This document shows positions 21,514 through 33,300 of a stretch of DNA of 64,000 bases, piece by piece. The position numbers and the translations under genes are program-made. The DNA comes from Marchantia polymorpha subsp. ruderalis (taxonomy: Eukaryota; Streptophyta; Marchantiopsida; Marchantiales; Marchantiaceae), in contig AP031358.1 of NCBI GenBank assembly GCA_037833965.1, positions 21,274,001 through 21,338,000 on the forward strand, read 5' to 3'. The notes under the pieces were generated by a model that was not told where the DNA came from, searched no databases, and saw only the letters and a program-made list of their open reading frames with translations. Numbering within the stretch: position 1 is the first letter of the stretch; the number at the start of each line of letters is the position of its first letter.

Positions 21514-23488
21514 ACATACAGAAGATCATGAAGTTGAATATTTACATGTAGCTTACGGTATTTTAGACGCAGCAGCTGACAACGTATATGGTTGAGATCC
21601 TGTGAAGTTGAACTCCTATATAAAGTTCAGAACTGACTGATGCAAGCGTTGGCTACGAAGTGCAGTAGATTTTTGACGATAGATCCATCACATCCGCACA
21701 TAAGTACTCAGAGAGTGTAGGAATGAACTATCAAGTTGATCCCTTGAGTGAGAGTGTTTTATCAGGAAATAATCTGAAAGAGGATCGTTAATCCGAGTGT
21801 CCGATTTGAATTCGCTCTCAGTCATACGCCGCGATTTGAGCATATCAAAGTCCAACTTTAAATTTCTGAACGTTTCACCTTACTCCTCTTCCCCGTTGCA
21901 ATGCATTTATTTCTTATGTTTAGGAGCCAAAGGAATTTGGTTATCGATCCTCGTCCTTCGATGTCAGACGTACTCGGAATGCATCTTGAAGCTCGTTCTG
22001 AAATCCGCTGCTGTATCTACAAATGCAACAACTTCGCACATATCAACCTTGTTCTTTGTAAATATGGCGACCATGGTTGTATACAAATATTCAGAGATCC
22101 AGTGTATGGCTACATCATGTATGTCTTGTATCATATGTCCTTGAGTATCCTTTCCTTCTTTATGTTCAATGTTCAATGAATTGCATGTGCAAAAGAAGGA
22201 TATTTCGCAAACAGGAAGATTTTTCTTCTTTGAGTTATTCTCAAAGCTTAATCTCTGAGAAAATGCTTAATCGGAGCAGATGCACTAAGAAGACAGTTGG
22301 AAAGGAGCATGGATCTTGGCATTTACAATTTTATTTTAGACTGATATCGCGACTGATTTGACTACAAGTGGTTGTGCAAAATTAGTCTCACTAATACTGT
22401 TTTAGATATTCATTATTTATGAACATGGATAAGTCGATATGCCATTGAAATACCACCACTTCCTTACTTCAACTACATCCTCGTTCTTAATGTGGCCGGC
22501 TGGGGAGAGGTTGCGTCCGTGGCGGTCAAGGGAGAGAATTCCGGTTGAGTCAGAACAGTTGGGGCAGAAGTGGTCTTGCACCGGATGATTTATGGGGCAG
22601 GCGCTGTCGTTCAAGCTCCCCCTGGGCAACGGCCTTTGATTTTTTCAACGTGGTTGATAAGATCTCGGGATTCGAACAGAACATGAACAAAAAGATTTTT
22701 CCAACGAGATCTTGCGTTCCTTCGAGCCGACGCTCATTTGCAGACTTCCTACAGCTGGGACATCCTCTTGGCCCTACTCTCTTTTCAAAGTTGTGAACTT
22801 CGACCCAATTTTAGATTACGTGACCAATCCCAAATTGACTGTCAGGCAAATATCGTCTGTTAAATGATTTCTGAGGAGATCCATCCATGACTGTGGGATG
22901 GCTGCATTATAAGGATCTAGATAGAGACCACAAGATGCAGTTCACATTCCCAACTGACAACTTATAGCACCAGCTTGCTACCAACCACATTACTCCTCTA
23001 GAAGCAAGCGATGACAGCTAGCAGCCTGTCCAGCATGTTCACTGTGGCTTATGTTCAGACGTCTCCTTCTCATAAAAGTTCGATGTGTGCTGTGTAAGTC
23101 CATATGAATGCAGAAACTTCTAGAAATATGTACGGAATTGTGCTTGGCTAATATCGTATCATGCATGGCTAGAAAGACATCTCCATAAGCGTTAAGAAGT
23201 CCTCAAGTCAGTTCTGAGATTCGACCTCTCACTAACATCTGATGTTCCCATCATTAGAGCATATCACGAACCGCTGTAGTTCTGCACAGCTCGCCTGTCT
23301 CAGCAATTTTATAGGAACTGCACGAAAGACAGAAGAAGAAAAATCACGAAAAGAATATATATAATATATTCATATATATCATATGATCTCTTGACAAAGT
23401 GTTCCTGGGTTTTGTTTTTCTCGATCTCTTACATATTCCAGCCAGATTCTCAACGTTGTTAATGAATATATCTTAATTCATCAGCGTA
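21514..23488. other. Spacer between lipase and glycosyltransferase genes
   Basis: No exon is supported. Frames at 21797-22361 and 22545-22796 have no recognisable features. Just upstream of the glycosyltransferase, about 23345-23385 is a very AT-rich run of TATA-like repeats, followed by a CT-rich leader (ctctactctactctctctct region, 23550-23575), as expected of a plant promoter and 5'-UTR. Confidence 0.5.
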
Positions 23489-23590
23489 ATGGTTAAGATA
23501 TGTAATATATGTCATTCTCTACCTCCATTCTTCCCTGTGTCCATTTTTCTCTACTCTACTCTCTCTCTCTCTCAGATTGGATTCACTATC

Positions 23591-25627
23591 ATGGAAACCT
23601 CTTCAGATACTGTTAGAAGAAATCGGCCCCATATACTCATGGTTACAACTTCCCTGAAGGGCCACTTCCCTCCCTTCGTACAATTGCTCTACAGACTTGC
23701 TGATTTCTGGAGACTCCAAAGTCCCCATGACACTTGCATCGTAACGGTGGTTGGTGTCAAAGAAGACCTCCTGGACTTGAAGAGACTGCAGTTCGATGGA
23801 GCTTTCAGAGGCGTGGATTTGCGTTTGTTGGAGATGTGCGTTGAAATTTTCCAATCAGGTAATCCGAAGAGACCGATCGACCCATTGATTCAGACCAAAA
23901 TGTTTCAGGATGCCTTTGAGCCCCTGCAGCAGAAGATGATTGAAGAGAAGAAGAATGGAGGGCTGGAAATTCCAACATGTTTGATACCAGATTTTCTACT
24001 AACCTTCACAAAGGCAAGTTCTTCTTTACGTATCAGGCTGCTTAGAAACCAGCACTTCAGAATAAGATTACACATTTATATTTATATTTTCTTTCAATGG
24101 CAAACGCAGCTTTCTCTTGAACTCAAATCTCCTCCATTCAGTCATAACTTTGGTTCAGATCTTCTAATTAGTTACATACATGAAAGTGCTCGTCACTGTA
24201 ATTGAGATGACAATTGTAGCAAAAAACGGCACTGAGCTGATATTGTTGATACTGCATGCATGCAGGATCTCGCGGAAAGTTTGGAAATCCCTTGGATTCC
24301 ATTCTTTCATTGTCCAGCTTGGTGCACACAATCATTTCTTATGTTCGAGGAGATACTTGATCTACCGGTAACAACAAGCAGCAATGATTTTATACCCATC
24401 CCTGGCCTGCAATGCTTCCGTCAGAATGATATTGCTAGTGAGATATGGGTCACACCTGAATGGTTTCAGAACCTTCGTCGAAACACGTGCAACAAATGGC
24501 TCTCAGCTGTGCTGTTCAACACTGCACCAGAACTTGAGGGGCCGGGAGGAGCTCTGAACGCTCTCCAATCGTTCTTCAGTAAACAAGTGGATATAAAGCA
24601 GGTAAAAAATGATCTTCAATCTCCTGTGACACTGAGAGTATAGTTTGCAATTTCTGCTTCTGCTTCATATACTCCCAACCTTTATTTTTGTAGAGATTAA
24701 GACCCAGCAATATTTGACAGGGTGGAATATTGATTGCAGGTTCCAAAGCTATATACTATTGGTCCGATGCTCCAGCTTCCAGGCTTCGGGGCTCAGTACA
24801 CCACAAGTATTCCAGAAAACGATTCATGCTTGCAATGGCTAGACATGCAAGCTGAGAAATCAGTTTTGTACATATCTTTCGGTACCTTGGGAAACTTGAA
24901 CTGGGAGGAGATGAGGGAGTTGGCGCATGGACTCGAGGCGAGTGGTGTTGCCTTCCTGTGGATCCTGAAAGTATCATCCCCGGCAGAAGCCATCACTCTC
25001 TTGACTCCGGGATTCCTTGATCGGACGAGACATCGAGGATTCATTCATATAGGCTGGGCACCTCAGACTCGCATTCTCTCGCACTGGGCTGTTGGAGGTT
25101 TCATCTCCCACTGCGGATGGAACTCGATCATGGAAAGTATTTCCAATGGAGTGCCGATAATTTCATGGCCAGTGTTTGTTGACCAACCCATGAATGCGAG
25201 GTATCTGGGAATTATTCTATACGACCCTTGGGATGATCTTCTGTGAATGATTTCTAGTTCCATCATGGGAAACACATCTCTCGTATTTCTTGGATATAAA
25301 TATCGCAGAACTCAGCTTTACGATTTCAAGGAATCTCGATTCATTTCTAGGATTGATAGCATTTTGGTCATGTGATGAAACTCCAGGTTCATTTCGGATG
25401 TTGCCAAAGTTGGCGTTCCAGTCATGGAGGACTTCAATCACAAGAAAACCATCGTGAGCAGGACCTGCGTGGAGAAAGCAATCAGAACTCTCATGTTCGA
25501 GAAGACGGGGACCGAGTTAAGATACAACGCAGTGAAACTGAAGGAGGTGTTGACAGCTTCAGTAGCAGAGGGAGGATCGTCCCACGCCAATTTACGGAAG
25601 TTTCTCCAAGAGATTCTGATGATTTAG
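23591..25627 (+). CDS. Family-1 UDP-glycosyltransferase (UGT)
   Basis: Four exons: 23591-24013, 24266-24601, 24740-25200, 25387-25627. Together they give 486 residues, usual for plant UGTs. These cytosolic enzymes move a sugar from a UDP-sugar to a small acceptor such as a flavonoid, terpenoid or hormone. The catalytic His is His25 in SLKGHFPP near the N terminus. The PSPG sugar-donor box spans residues 359-402, exactly 44 residues from WAPQTRIL to the closing VFVDQ. It contains HCGWNS and a final Gln typical of glucose users. The C terminus ends in a normal helix (LRKFLQEILMI). Intron 1 appears to start with GC (AAG|GCAAGT) and ends in AG. Introns 2 and 3 are GT-AG. An in-frame ATG at 23489 would add 34 residues, but family members start close to the first beta strand, so I prefer 23591. 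The acceptor cannot be told from sequence. Confidence 0.9.
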
Positions 25628-27580
25628 AAGACTTTGAGTTTTCGAGGTTTGGATAACTCAAAGTCGATCTGTAGAGAAGCTAATGTTGCTCCAACTGCTT
25701 TCCAGGATTTGAAAACTTACTCTGAGTCACGGTTTGGAAGGTACAAATAAAAATTACTTGGTGTGGTTTTATTATTTCAAATGATGTGGTTTTATTATTT
25801 TCATTGTAAATATTAAGACCTTGCATCCAATAACTAGTAGTTTTAATATTTCTTAGGTGTGATTCGATATACTTCACCTAGAGGAAAGAATTGTTCTTTA
25901 GCTATGTCTAAAAGAGATGCAAATCTCATAAGTTTAAGATAAAAGATTTCAAATCTGATAATAATTACACGAAGTACTGAGTAGTTGAAGTAAAAACTCG
26001 AGTAGGCGCTTCAGCGATGGGCAAGACTCTATGTCTTATATTACAAGAGTACAAAATCCCATATTAGAAACCTTCGAGAAATCGGGAGACTATCCACACT
26101 AGAAGATCGTCCTGATATTGAGGGTTTGCCGCAACAAAGAGAACATATTATACAAAGATCTGCGGTACAATGTAGGACGTTGCTCAGAAGGATATAAGTG
26201 GTTCTTCTTTGTGTGGGTCTTTGATTCTTGTTATGTGATAACGAGATTTGACTTCTGGCCTGATGAAACTTCTGTTTCATGTGAATCTTATCACAGGCTA
26301 GGTAATCTTCTAGTACTTATATTCCAAATAATTTTAGAGAATCATTAGTATATGTGTTTAATCGCCTGTCAGGTGCGATTCACATGTGTGCTTACCTCCG
26401 AAGGTAAAGGTGACGTGGGTCCAAATAATACAATTTGCAGGCTTTCTATCGGTAGAAAGTGCTGGAAAGTTTCCATATGTTTTGGGAGTGACTAGTTATT
26501 TTTCACTTAGGGCTAATTAGCCCTCACTCTATTACCAGTTCTTCTCTCATGGATGACCTCTACGTCACGTTACGAGATAACATTGTTGTTATGTATGTCA
26601 TTAGCTAGTCATGATGTACATGCAGTCACACAAATAAGAACATGTTTTAGATTACTTTCAGAAGAATTGATATCCTTGTCACTCAATATGGCACATTCTG
26701 GCACATATTCTCACAAAAATGTCAAAATTTTAATACATGCTAGAACTCCAAGTAGATGATTTCTCTCTATTCGCCAATATCACCACGATCTTGGTTTCTA
26801 CTATGATAGTGGCTGCTTATGAAGAAAAAAAGTGGATATACGAATTTCAAAGTTTTTTTTACGTATTCAATCAATAATCATCACATCTGCAACTTTAATT
26901 TGGTCCTTTTGAAAATTATTGATTCAATCAAAATAAACTTTAACACATACCAACTCTTTTTATGTGTGATATTCATCTTCTCATGTCATCTTAAAAATAT
27001 CATGCTTAGTTGGCATTCATATGTTTACACAAGCATCAAGTGTTATTTCAATACTCTATCATGTCATAAAAGACTTCATATCATTTTTTATTGATGAAAC
27101 AAGCCAAGTAAAGTATTCAATGCTTTAGAATAAATAATTGATGTGAGTCAAGAAAACTCATTCGCATGATAGAGATGAGATTCACACACTTGTGATGTTG
27201 ATTTAATAGTGATGTAAGTTTCTTATTGATGCAATTTTTTTTCACAACACATGATCGCATGTAAGAGTAATAAATGTAAGACATTGTCAAAATTATGGTT
27301 TCATCAAAGTATATTTCAAATCTCTAATCAAATTTGTGAATAAGAAGCATAAGAATGAAAACTCGTTTTTTTTGAAATGATTGATAAACTCATGAAAACT
27401 CTTAATTCAAGTATTCTAAATATATAAATTTCCATTTTTCTTGCATATTTTTAAAAATATCATTAAATATCTAACTACAAATTTTTTTAAAATCCAAATT
27501 TGCAACTAGCCAAGAATTATCAAAGTGTTAACTTTTTTATCAATGATAAGTTAGTTTGTTAATAAAGTAAAAATGATAAA
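25628..27580. other. AT-rich spacer
   Basis: This starts with the glycosyltransferase 3' end. No coding exon is supported. A stretch near 26035-26300 has the look of a retrotransposon LTR (an aaaatcccatattag block, TATA-like repeats, a GTGTGGGTCTTT block), but I could not define both ends. Confidence 0.4.
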
Positions 27581-27589
27581 AATAATTCA

Positions 27590-27700
27590 CAAGAACATCA
27601 TCCAACATCAAAATGCACAACACAACGTACTTGACGCCAATATATAACGTGGTTCAACTGTTACCACATCCACAAATATATTAAGTATTTAAAAAAACCT
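27590..27700 (+). mobile_element. Copia-type LTR-like remnant
   Basis: The series tgcacaacacaacgta, then aacgtggttcaactgttacc, then acatccac follows a pattern common in plant Copia LTRs, where a GTGGTTCRRC-GTTACCAC block sits behind an AC-rich stretch. It lies on the far side of a minus-strand Copia pol fragment (28980-29340) and may be its 3' LTR. Ends are not defined. Confidence 0.35.
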
Positions 27701-28979
27701 ATTACAATGTTTGCAGAGCGAGCTAGGTATTGATGCACTTCGTAGTACAATCCAGATCAAACAAAATCAAATACTAATCCAGTTCTTTCAAAAATCAACC
27801 AACAATAAACTAAAATTATCCTTGACAATCTATTCCTTTAACATATATTGAGATGAAAGTACCATTTATAACCTATATAATCAATTATGCATGATTCGCA
27901 AAAGAAAACCTAATAGCTCTTTAAACTAGAACTAACTAGAAGTAAACTGTAGCCACAATATGATAAAGTAAAAATATGCAAAGGTAATAAAAATTGGAAG
28001 CGGTTAGTTATGTATCAGTTTAGATTAATTATCACTCACACTACTATACTCTACAAAAGATAGGTGTGTGATTAGTGAGAGTTCCGATGCAAGAACAAAA
28101 CGAAGATATAATTTTTGGGTACGAGTGAGTGCTACATTTTACAAAAAATACTTCTTAGTGAGTTGACGGAGGATTTTTTTTCCACTCTGCCTTTTTATCA
28201 AACAACGTTCCCGTTTGTGCTTAGTTAATAATGACAAATGAAATTATGATTGGAGTTATTTTCCACAGTTTTGGCTCTTTTTGAAAGCACTTGAGTTCTA
28301 TTGCATTTATACAATGTTCACTGTGACAATTTTGTATGACATTTTATGCACTTATTTCATTCTAATATCAATTGTCAGCCTTCTTCCAATGGTTTGATTG
28401 TCACTTCCTAATCTTTATGTTATGCACTAAATTCATAATGATCAACTTTGTACTCATTAGAAACTTGGGCACTCGTACGCAATCAAGCATATAGTTCACA
28501 CGAACAAGTTCGTATTTTAGACGTAGCATACATCCATCCGCAAAAAATATATTATCTTCCCTTCCCTATACTTGCATCTTACCTCTGATCAATCACAAAC
28601 CTCTATATAGTAAAGTATAGTAGGGTGAGGAGTAATTAGCCTAAGTTGAGTGATAATTAGTTGCTAACTAAAAAATATGCTAGTAAACTCTACTTATATT
28701 CTTGATGCAAAACCTGCATAGTAGCATAATGTCTATTAAAACTCTTTAAAAATTAATTTTGTTGAACTCATCAGCTAGACTAAAATTAACATCAATCTTC
28801 ACTAGCTCAATCTTTTTATTAGACACTAAATATTAAATAAATGATAATTGATGTTGGTTTGTTGTTCATCTCTTGATTTACAGCAACATTTAACATATTT
28901 TGACGTTTAAAATAAACATTGATAATTTAAAATTTTTAATCTCATTTTAGTAATAATTTTATTGTCACTACAAACTGAA

Positions 28980-29340
28980 TTTCTTTTTTGAAGTGAGCTA
29001 TGCATTACTATAAAAAAAATATCCAATTGATGCAACCACCGCCAAGTGTAAACAAATATTCAATTCTACATTTTTTATTTTCTTAATCTTGTTAATAATT
29101 TACATAAATTTAGCATAGAAAGGATTTGATATTGTTTATTATATCATAATCCTTGGTACTTTTCAAATACCGGAGAATCCATTTCACTATTTATCAATCA
29201 TAATCTTTGGTACTCATCAAGTACTTGAGAATACATTTCACTGTTTTTCAATTCATTTGGATTTGATTTATATTTATTCATCTTGAGTTCAGCAATAACA
29301 ATATCATGACTTGAACACACCATTAAATACAAAATATTAT
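28980..29340 (-). mobile_element. Degenerate Copia reverse transcriptase / RNase H fragment
   Basis: Minus-strand translation gives pieces of the Copia polyprotein C terminus in the right order but in several frames. They are MVCSSHDIVIAE (family MVxTRPDIAxAV), then SNPNE, then VKCILKYLMSTKDYD and VKWILRYLKSTKDYD (family VKRILRYLKGT), then FTLGGGCINW (family FTLGGGxVSW). Stops and frameshifts show it is dead. The VKxILxYL block is present twice as a direct tandem repeat of about 56 bp (29153-29207 and 29209-29262). Confidence 0.7.
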
Positions 29341-29669
29341 CTAATGTTTTGTCATAATATAATATCAAATAATACAATATAATGTGTATATATATAATTC
29401 CAAAAAATATATGAAATACTCAAAGTGCAGAGATTATATCTTCCATCCTCAGCAGACTTACAATTCCTGAAGTATGAAAAGAAGTCTTCAACAACGAGAA
29501 AAAGCCTTGAATCTTAACAAGAATCGATTCGAAGGAATAAACTCGAGAAGAAGTTAAATGGATACAATAGGTACACTGGAGGAGAGTATGGGTTACTTAT
29601 TTGATTATATCTGACGTACGTCATACTGCGAAGCTGAACTTCAGTGTACTTTGACCGGTCAGAAACACG

Positions 29670-29689
29670 CCCTGTACTCGAGTACAGGG
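29670..29689. promoter_or_regulatory. 20-bp perfect palindrome with GTAC cores upstream of SSRP1
   Basis: ccctgtactcgagtacaggg is its own reverse complement and holds two GTAC cores. GTAC is the core bound by SBP-domain (SPL) transcription factors, including copper-response regulators in green plants. It lies about 620 bp upstream of the SSRP1 ATG in the promoter or leader. A binding role is inference. Confidence 0.5.
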
Positions 29690-30310
29690 TCCAAGGTCAC
29701 CGGCACTGGCGGGCGACTGCGGAACAGAGCTCCCGGCAAAACCCGCATCCATCTCATCGCGCCAGCGACGAGAAATTGGAGGGAAAAGCTGCCATTCATC
29801 TTTCGAGTCTAGTCGCAGTGAAAGCTCTCGGAGCTGAATCCTGCCGACGGGACTAAGCGTTAGATTGTACATTTCTCCGCGTTGAAGAAGGTTTGCTGAT
29901 TCTATACGTGACGCCGACGAGTGAAAACTTCGATCACAACCTTCGAGGAACGTGTTGCAAAGGCCTGTGGATTGCCATCGCCCTGTGAGAGGGTTTTAGG
30001 CTCAGGCGGCCTTGGAATGGTTTCGAATTCGGTTTGGTTCTCGTGAAAGGGTCTGCGTTTCGAGGAGGAAGGAATTGGGAAAATGCTTGTGATTGGAAAT
30101 CTCTAAGGTTAGTTTTGCATTGTGGATTGGAACCGGGGCTGCGTGGCAGCCGACGACACGGTCGGGCCTAGGGTTTAGTAACATATCATGACAACGTCGA
30201 AGGCAAGAGCTGCAGGCTGAGTTTGCTTGGATAGGACAGGTGAAGCTCCAAGATTCTGAGGTTCACGCAAAGATTGTTGAGAACCTTGGGTGAATTTTGA
30301 GGCCTTCGCG

Positions 30311-33300
30311 ATGGCGACTGACAGTAGCCTCCACCAGTTCGGCAACATTTTATTAGGCGGACGAGGTGGCATGGTGGGATTTCTCTTCCTCAGCCCTTTT
30401 TAAAATAATTTTAAACATGGTTCCGGAGAGATGTTTTTTGTTTTTGTTTTTGTTTTTGTTTTGCTGTTGCGTCGCTAGTTTCTCGAGCACTCAAATTTCT
30501 TTACACTGCTGACACGCAGTTCGTATTGGGACTTTCATCCCCGTATTTATGGTGTCTGAACTTATGTGTACTAGAGCCCAACAATTTTAGTCTATCCTAC
30601 AAGCGAAGCTTGTTTGAGGCGGCAAGTGTCCATTTTTATTTAAGAGGTCGTGCAGGCATGAGGTGGATGACTGATAATTATCTGTCACACTGCCCTGAGA
30701 AAATAGTCCAAACCTTGCCGCTATTAATTGAACACCGATGGACTTATTGACGGCAACCTCTTATTGCACTTGAAGGTCTTGAACCTCAACCTCAACTTCA
30801 GAATTCTTTGCTCGCACGGAAAAACCTGAGTCATGATAACGTATATGATATCTTGGAATACAAGATATCATATACGTTATTTGAAGCTGAATATGGAGCT
30901 TCAGCTTCAGCTTCAGTTTTTGCACAGCCTGATGGCTCAAGTTTTGAGTTCAAGATTTTGAATCACCAATGATCTAACAGCGTCCAGATATGTCTACACT
31001 GAATGTTTTCCATCTTTCAGCCCTCTTGAATTGTCAGCTCTACACGCTCTTAAACAGTTTTGACTAGAAATTCGCTAGGACCACTGAGGAATTCAAGAAA
31101 TAGTTGATGCTTGCAACGATACACTTAAGTCAAGTCGAAAGCATCAGCAGGAAACGATGGGAAGCTTACAGCTTCAAGATGAACGGATTTTCTCTTTCTT
31201 GCTGATATCACGATTATATTGGAGAGCCTCTGCCTTGCCGTATCTTGTACGTAATTTTGAACATTGGGACGAAGCTAGCTTACGTGTTTAAGAGAAGAAA
31301 AGGATTGCCTGCTGGATTTCATTACTCACCTTCTATTCTGGAGGCCAGGTGACGATGATCATGTTGACTTACCTTCGGTCTTTAATACTCTTGATTATCT
31401 TTTTCCAATTTCTTCAAACCTGAAACGGTGTCGAAAAGTTAATTACGCTCGTAAATTACTCTCTGCCTGGGGATGATACAAGCTAGATTTTCAATGTTAA
31501 AGAATGACACGCGCTAGATTCTGAACTTTCAGTTCATTTCTTTATTCCAGATACCCCTGACCTAGAGTTATGAACTGCTTACTGAAAATCTTTCTGAATG
31601 TATCTGCAGAACCCAGGGCAACTCAAAATACATCCAGGTGGTTTTGTTTGGAAGAAAACGGGAGGTGGAAAAGTTGTCGATGTGGCCAAGGCAGATATTA
31701 CTAGTTTGAGCTGGACTAGGCTGCCCAAAGGCTATCAGCTCGGAGTTAAGATGAGAGCAGGTTCGAATGTAAAGTTTAGCGGTTTCAGGGAACAGGTACG
31801 TTCGTCTCTTATGGACAAGTAATTCTTGCATACCGTGCCTTGGTATATCAGATACCCCAGTTCTTCGACAGATCATACTTTACTACAAAAGAAAATGAGT
31901 TTATCTTCAAGTGGGGGAAAAGAAGCCAGTTGTTGTTGCATTCAATGTTTGTACTCCAGCCATTAAGTCACGGCGGTCTTAAGATTTCTATCTTGCAGCA
32001 TCGTGAGCTTGTCAGATGAAGCGCATTCATGTAGATCATTGTTAAATTGAAAGGTTGAAAGTTGAATGTGATGCAAAGCACTTTGTGGCTTGGAAGTGGT
32101 CTTCATATGTAGTTATTGGGAAATAATATTGTGAGAATACGTTGAGTGCTAACGTCGGTTTCTCGTTAATATCGGCAAAACCTCTGCAGGATGTGGCGAG
32201 CTTAAATCCGTTTCTGCATGCGAACATGGGAATAAGCCCAGATGAAAAACCACTAGCAATAAGTGGTCGCAACTGGGGTGAAGCCGAGTTGGAAGGTACA
32301 CAAGTGTCCACGTTATGTCACTCTATAGTCAGAGATACCATTCTAGTAATCTGTTGGATTTCATGCTTTCAGAGTTTGGAGAGCCTCTTCTCAGGTTGTA
32401 ACCTTTTGCCACTCAATGAAAAGTTGAAGTGAAGAGCTTTTTTGACGTGGATGCTTTGTATTTGTTCTGCAGGAAACTTGCTGTCCTTTGTTGTTGGCGG
32501 GAAGCAGGCCTTTGAAGTGTCCATATCAGATGTGAGCCAAACCCAGATGATGGGAAAGAATGATGTAGTTTTGGAGTTTCATGTGGACGACACCACTGGA
32601 GCTAATGAGGTATTGTGAATATATATCTTTTTTGATTAAGAGTTTTATGGCTATTATATGCACCTTGAGCAAATTATCAGTTGGTCGTTGTATAATTGTC
32701 CCACGTGGCAAATTCGTTCGCAGAAAGATACTTTGATGGAGTTAAGTTTCCACGTTCCTAGCACCAACAGCACGTACGTCGGCGACGAGGAAAGACCTTC
32801 GGCACAGGTTCGCATGTTCTGCCTCTGCATTGTACCCATGTCGAAGCACATGAGAATGTATTGCTGTAAGTGCACATTCGTTGTGAAGCCAAGTATCGAA
32901 TCTTACACTGTAGATGCAGTCAGTAGTATCAAATTCGTAAAACTTACATTTGTTTGCTGCAAGTAACGTTGATGTGCATCAGGCCTCATGCATGGTTTTG
33001 ACATTGTGAGGGGGATCAGGTGTTCTTTGAGAAGATTAAAGGGCTCGCAGATATTTCCACTCAAGGCACAGATGCAATTGCATTGTTTGAAGTGATAACT
33101 GCGCTCACCCCAAGGTAAGTCATATGTCTGCATTGATTGTATTAATTGTTCTTCCAGCTCTCAATTGCCAGGTCTTCCGCGAGAAGATCCTGTCGATGGC
33201 GGACGTTGGGCCCTCGGGTGCAGAAGCAATATGTATGTTCGTTGAAGTTGGCATCCTTACACCAAGGTATACATATGTCAGAAGTAGGGGGTGTCTAAAC

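Noticed and set aside
23489..23590. Upstream in-frame ATG for the glycosyltransferase
   Set aside because: It would add 34 mostly hydrophobic residues not found in the family, whose members begin just before the first beta strand. Start 23591 fits better, though the longer form cannot be excluded.
26035..26300. Possible solo LTR (TRIM-like start block)
   Set aside because: Only a loose resemblance to LTR starts. I could not find matching ends or target-site duplication by eye.
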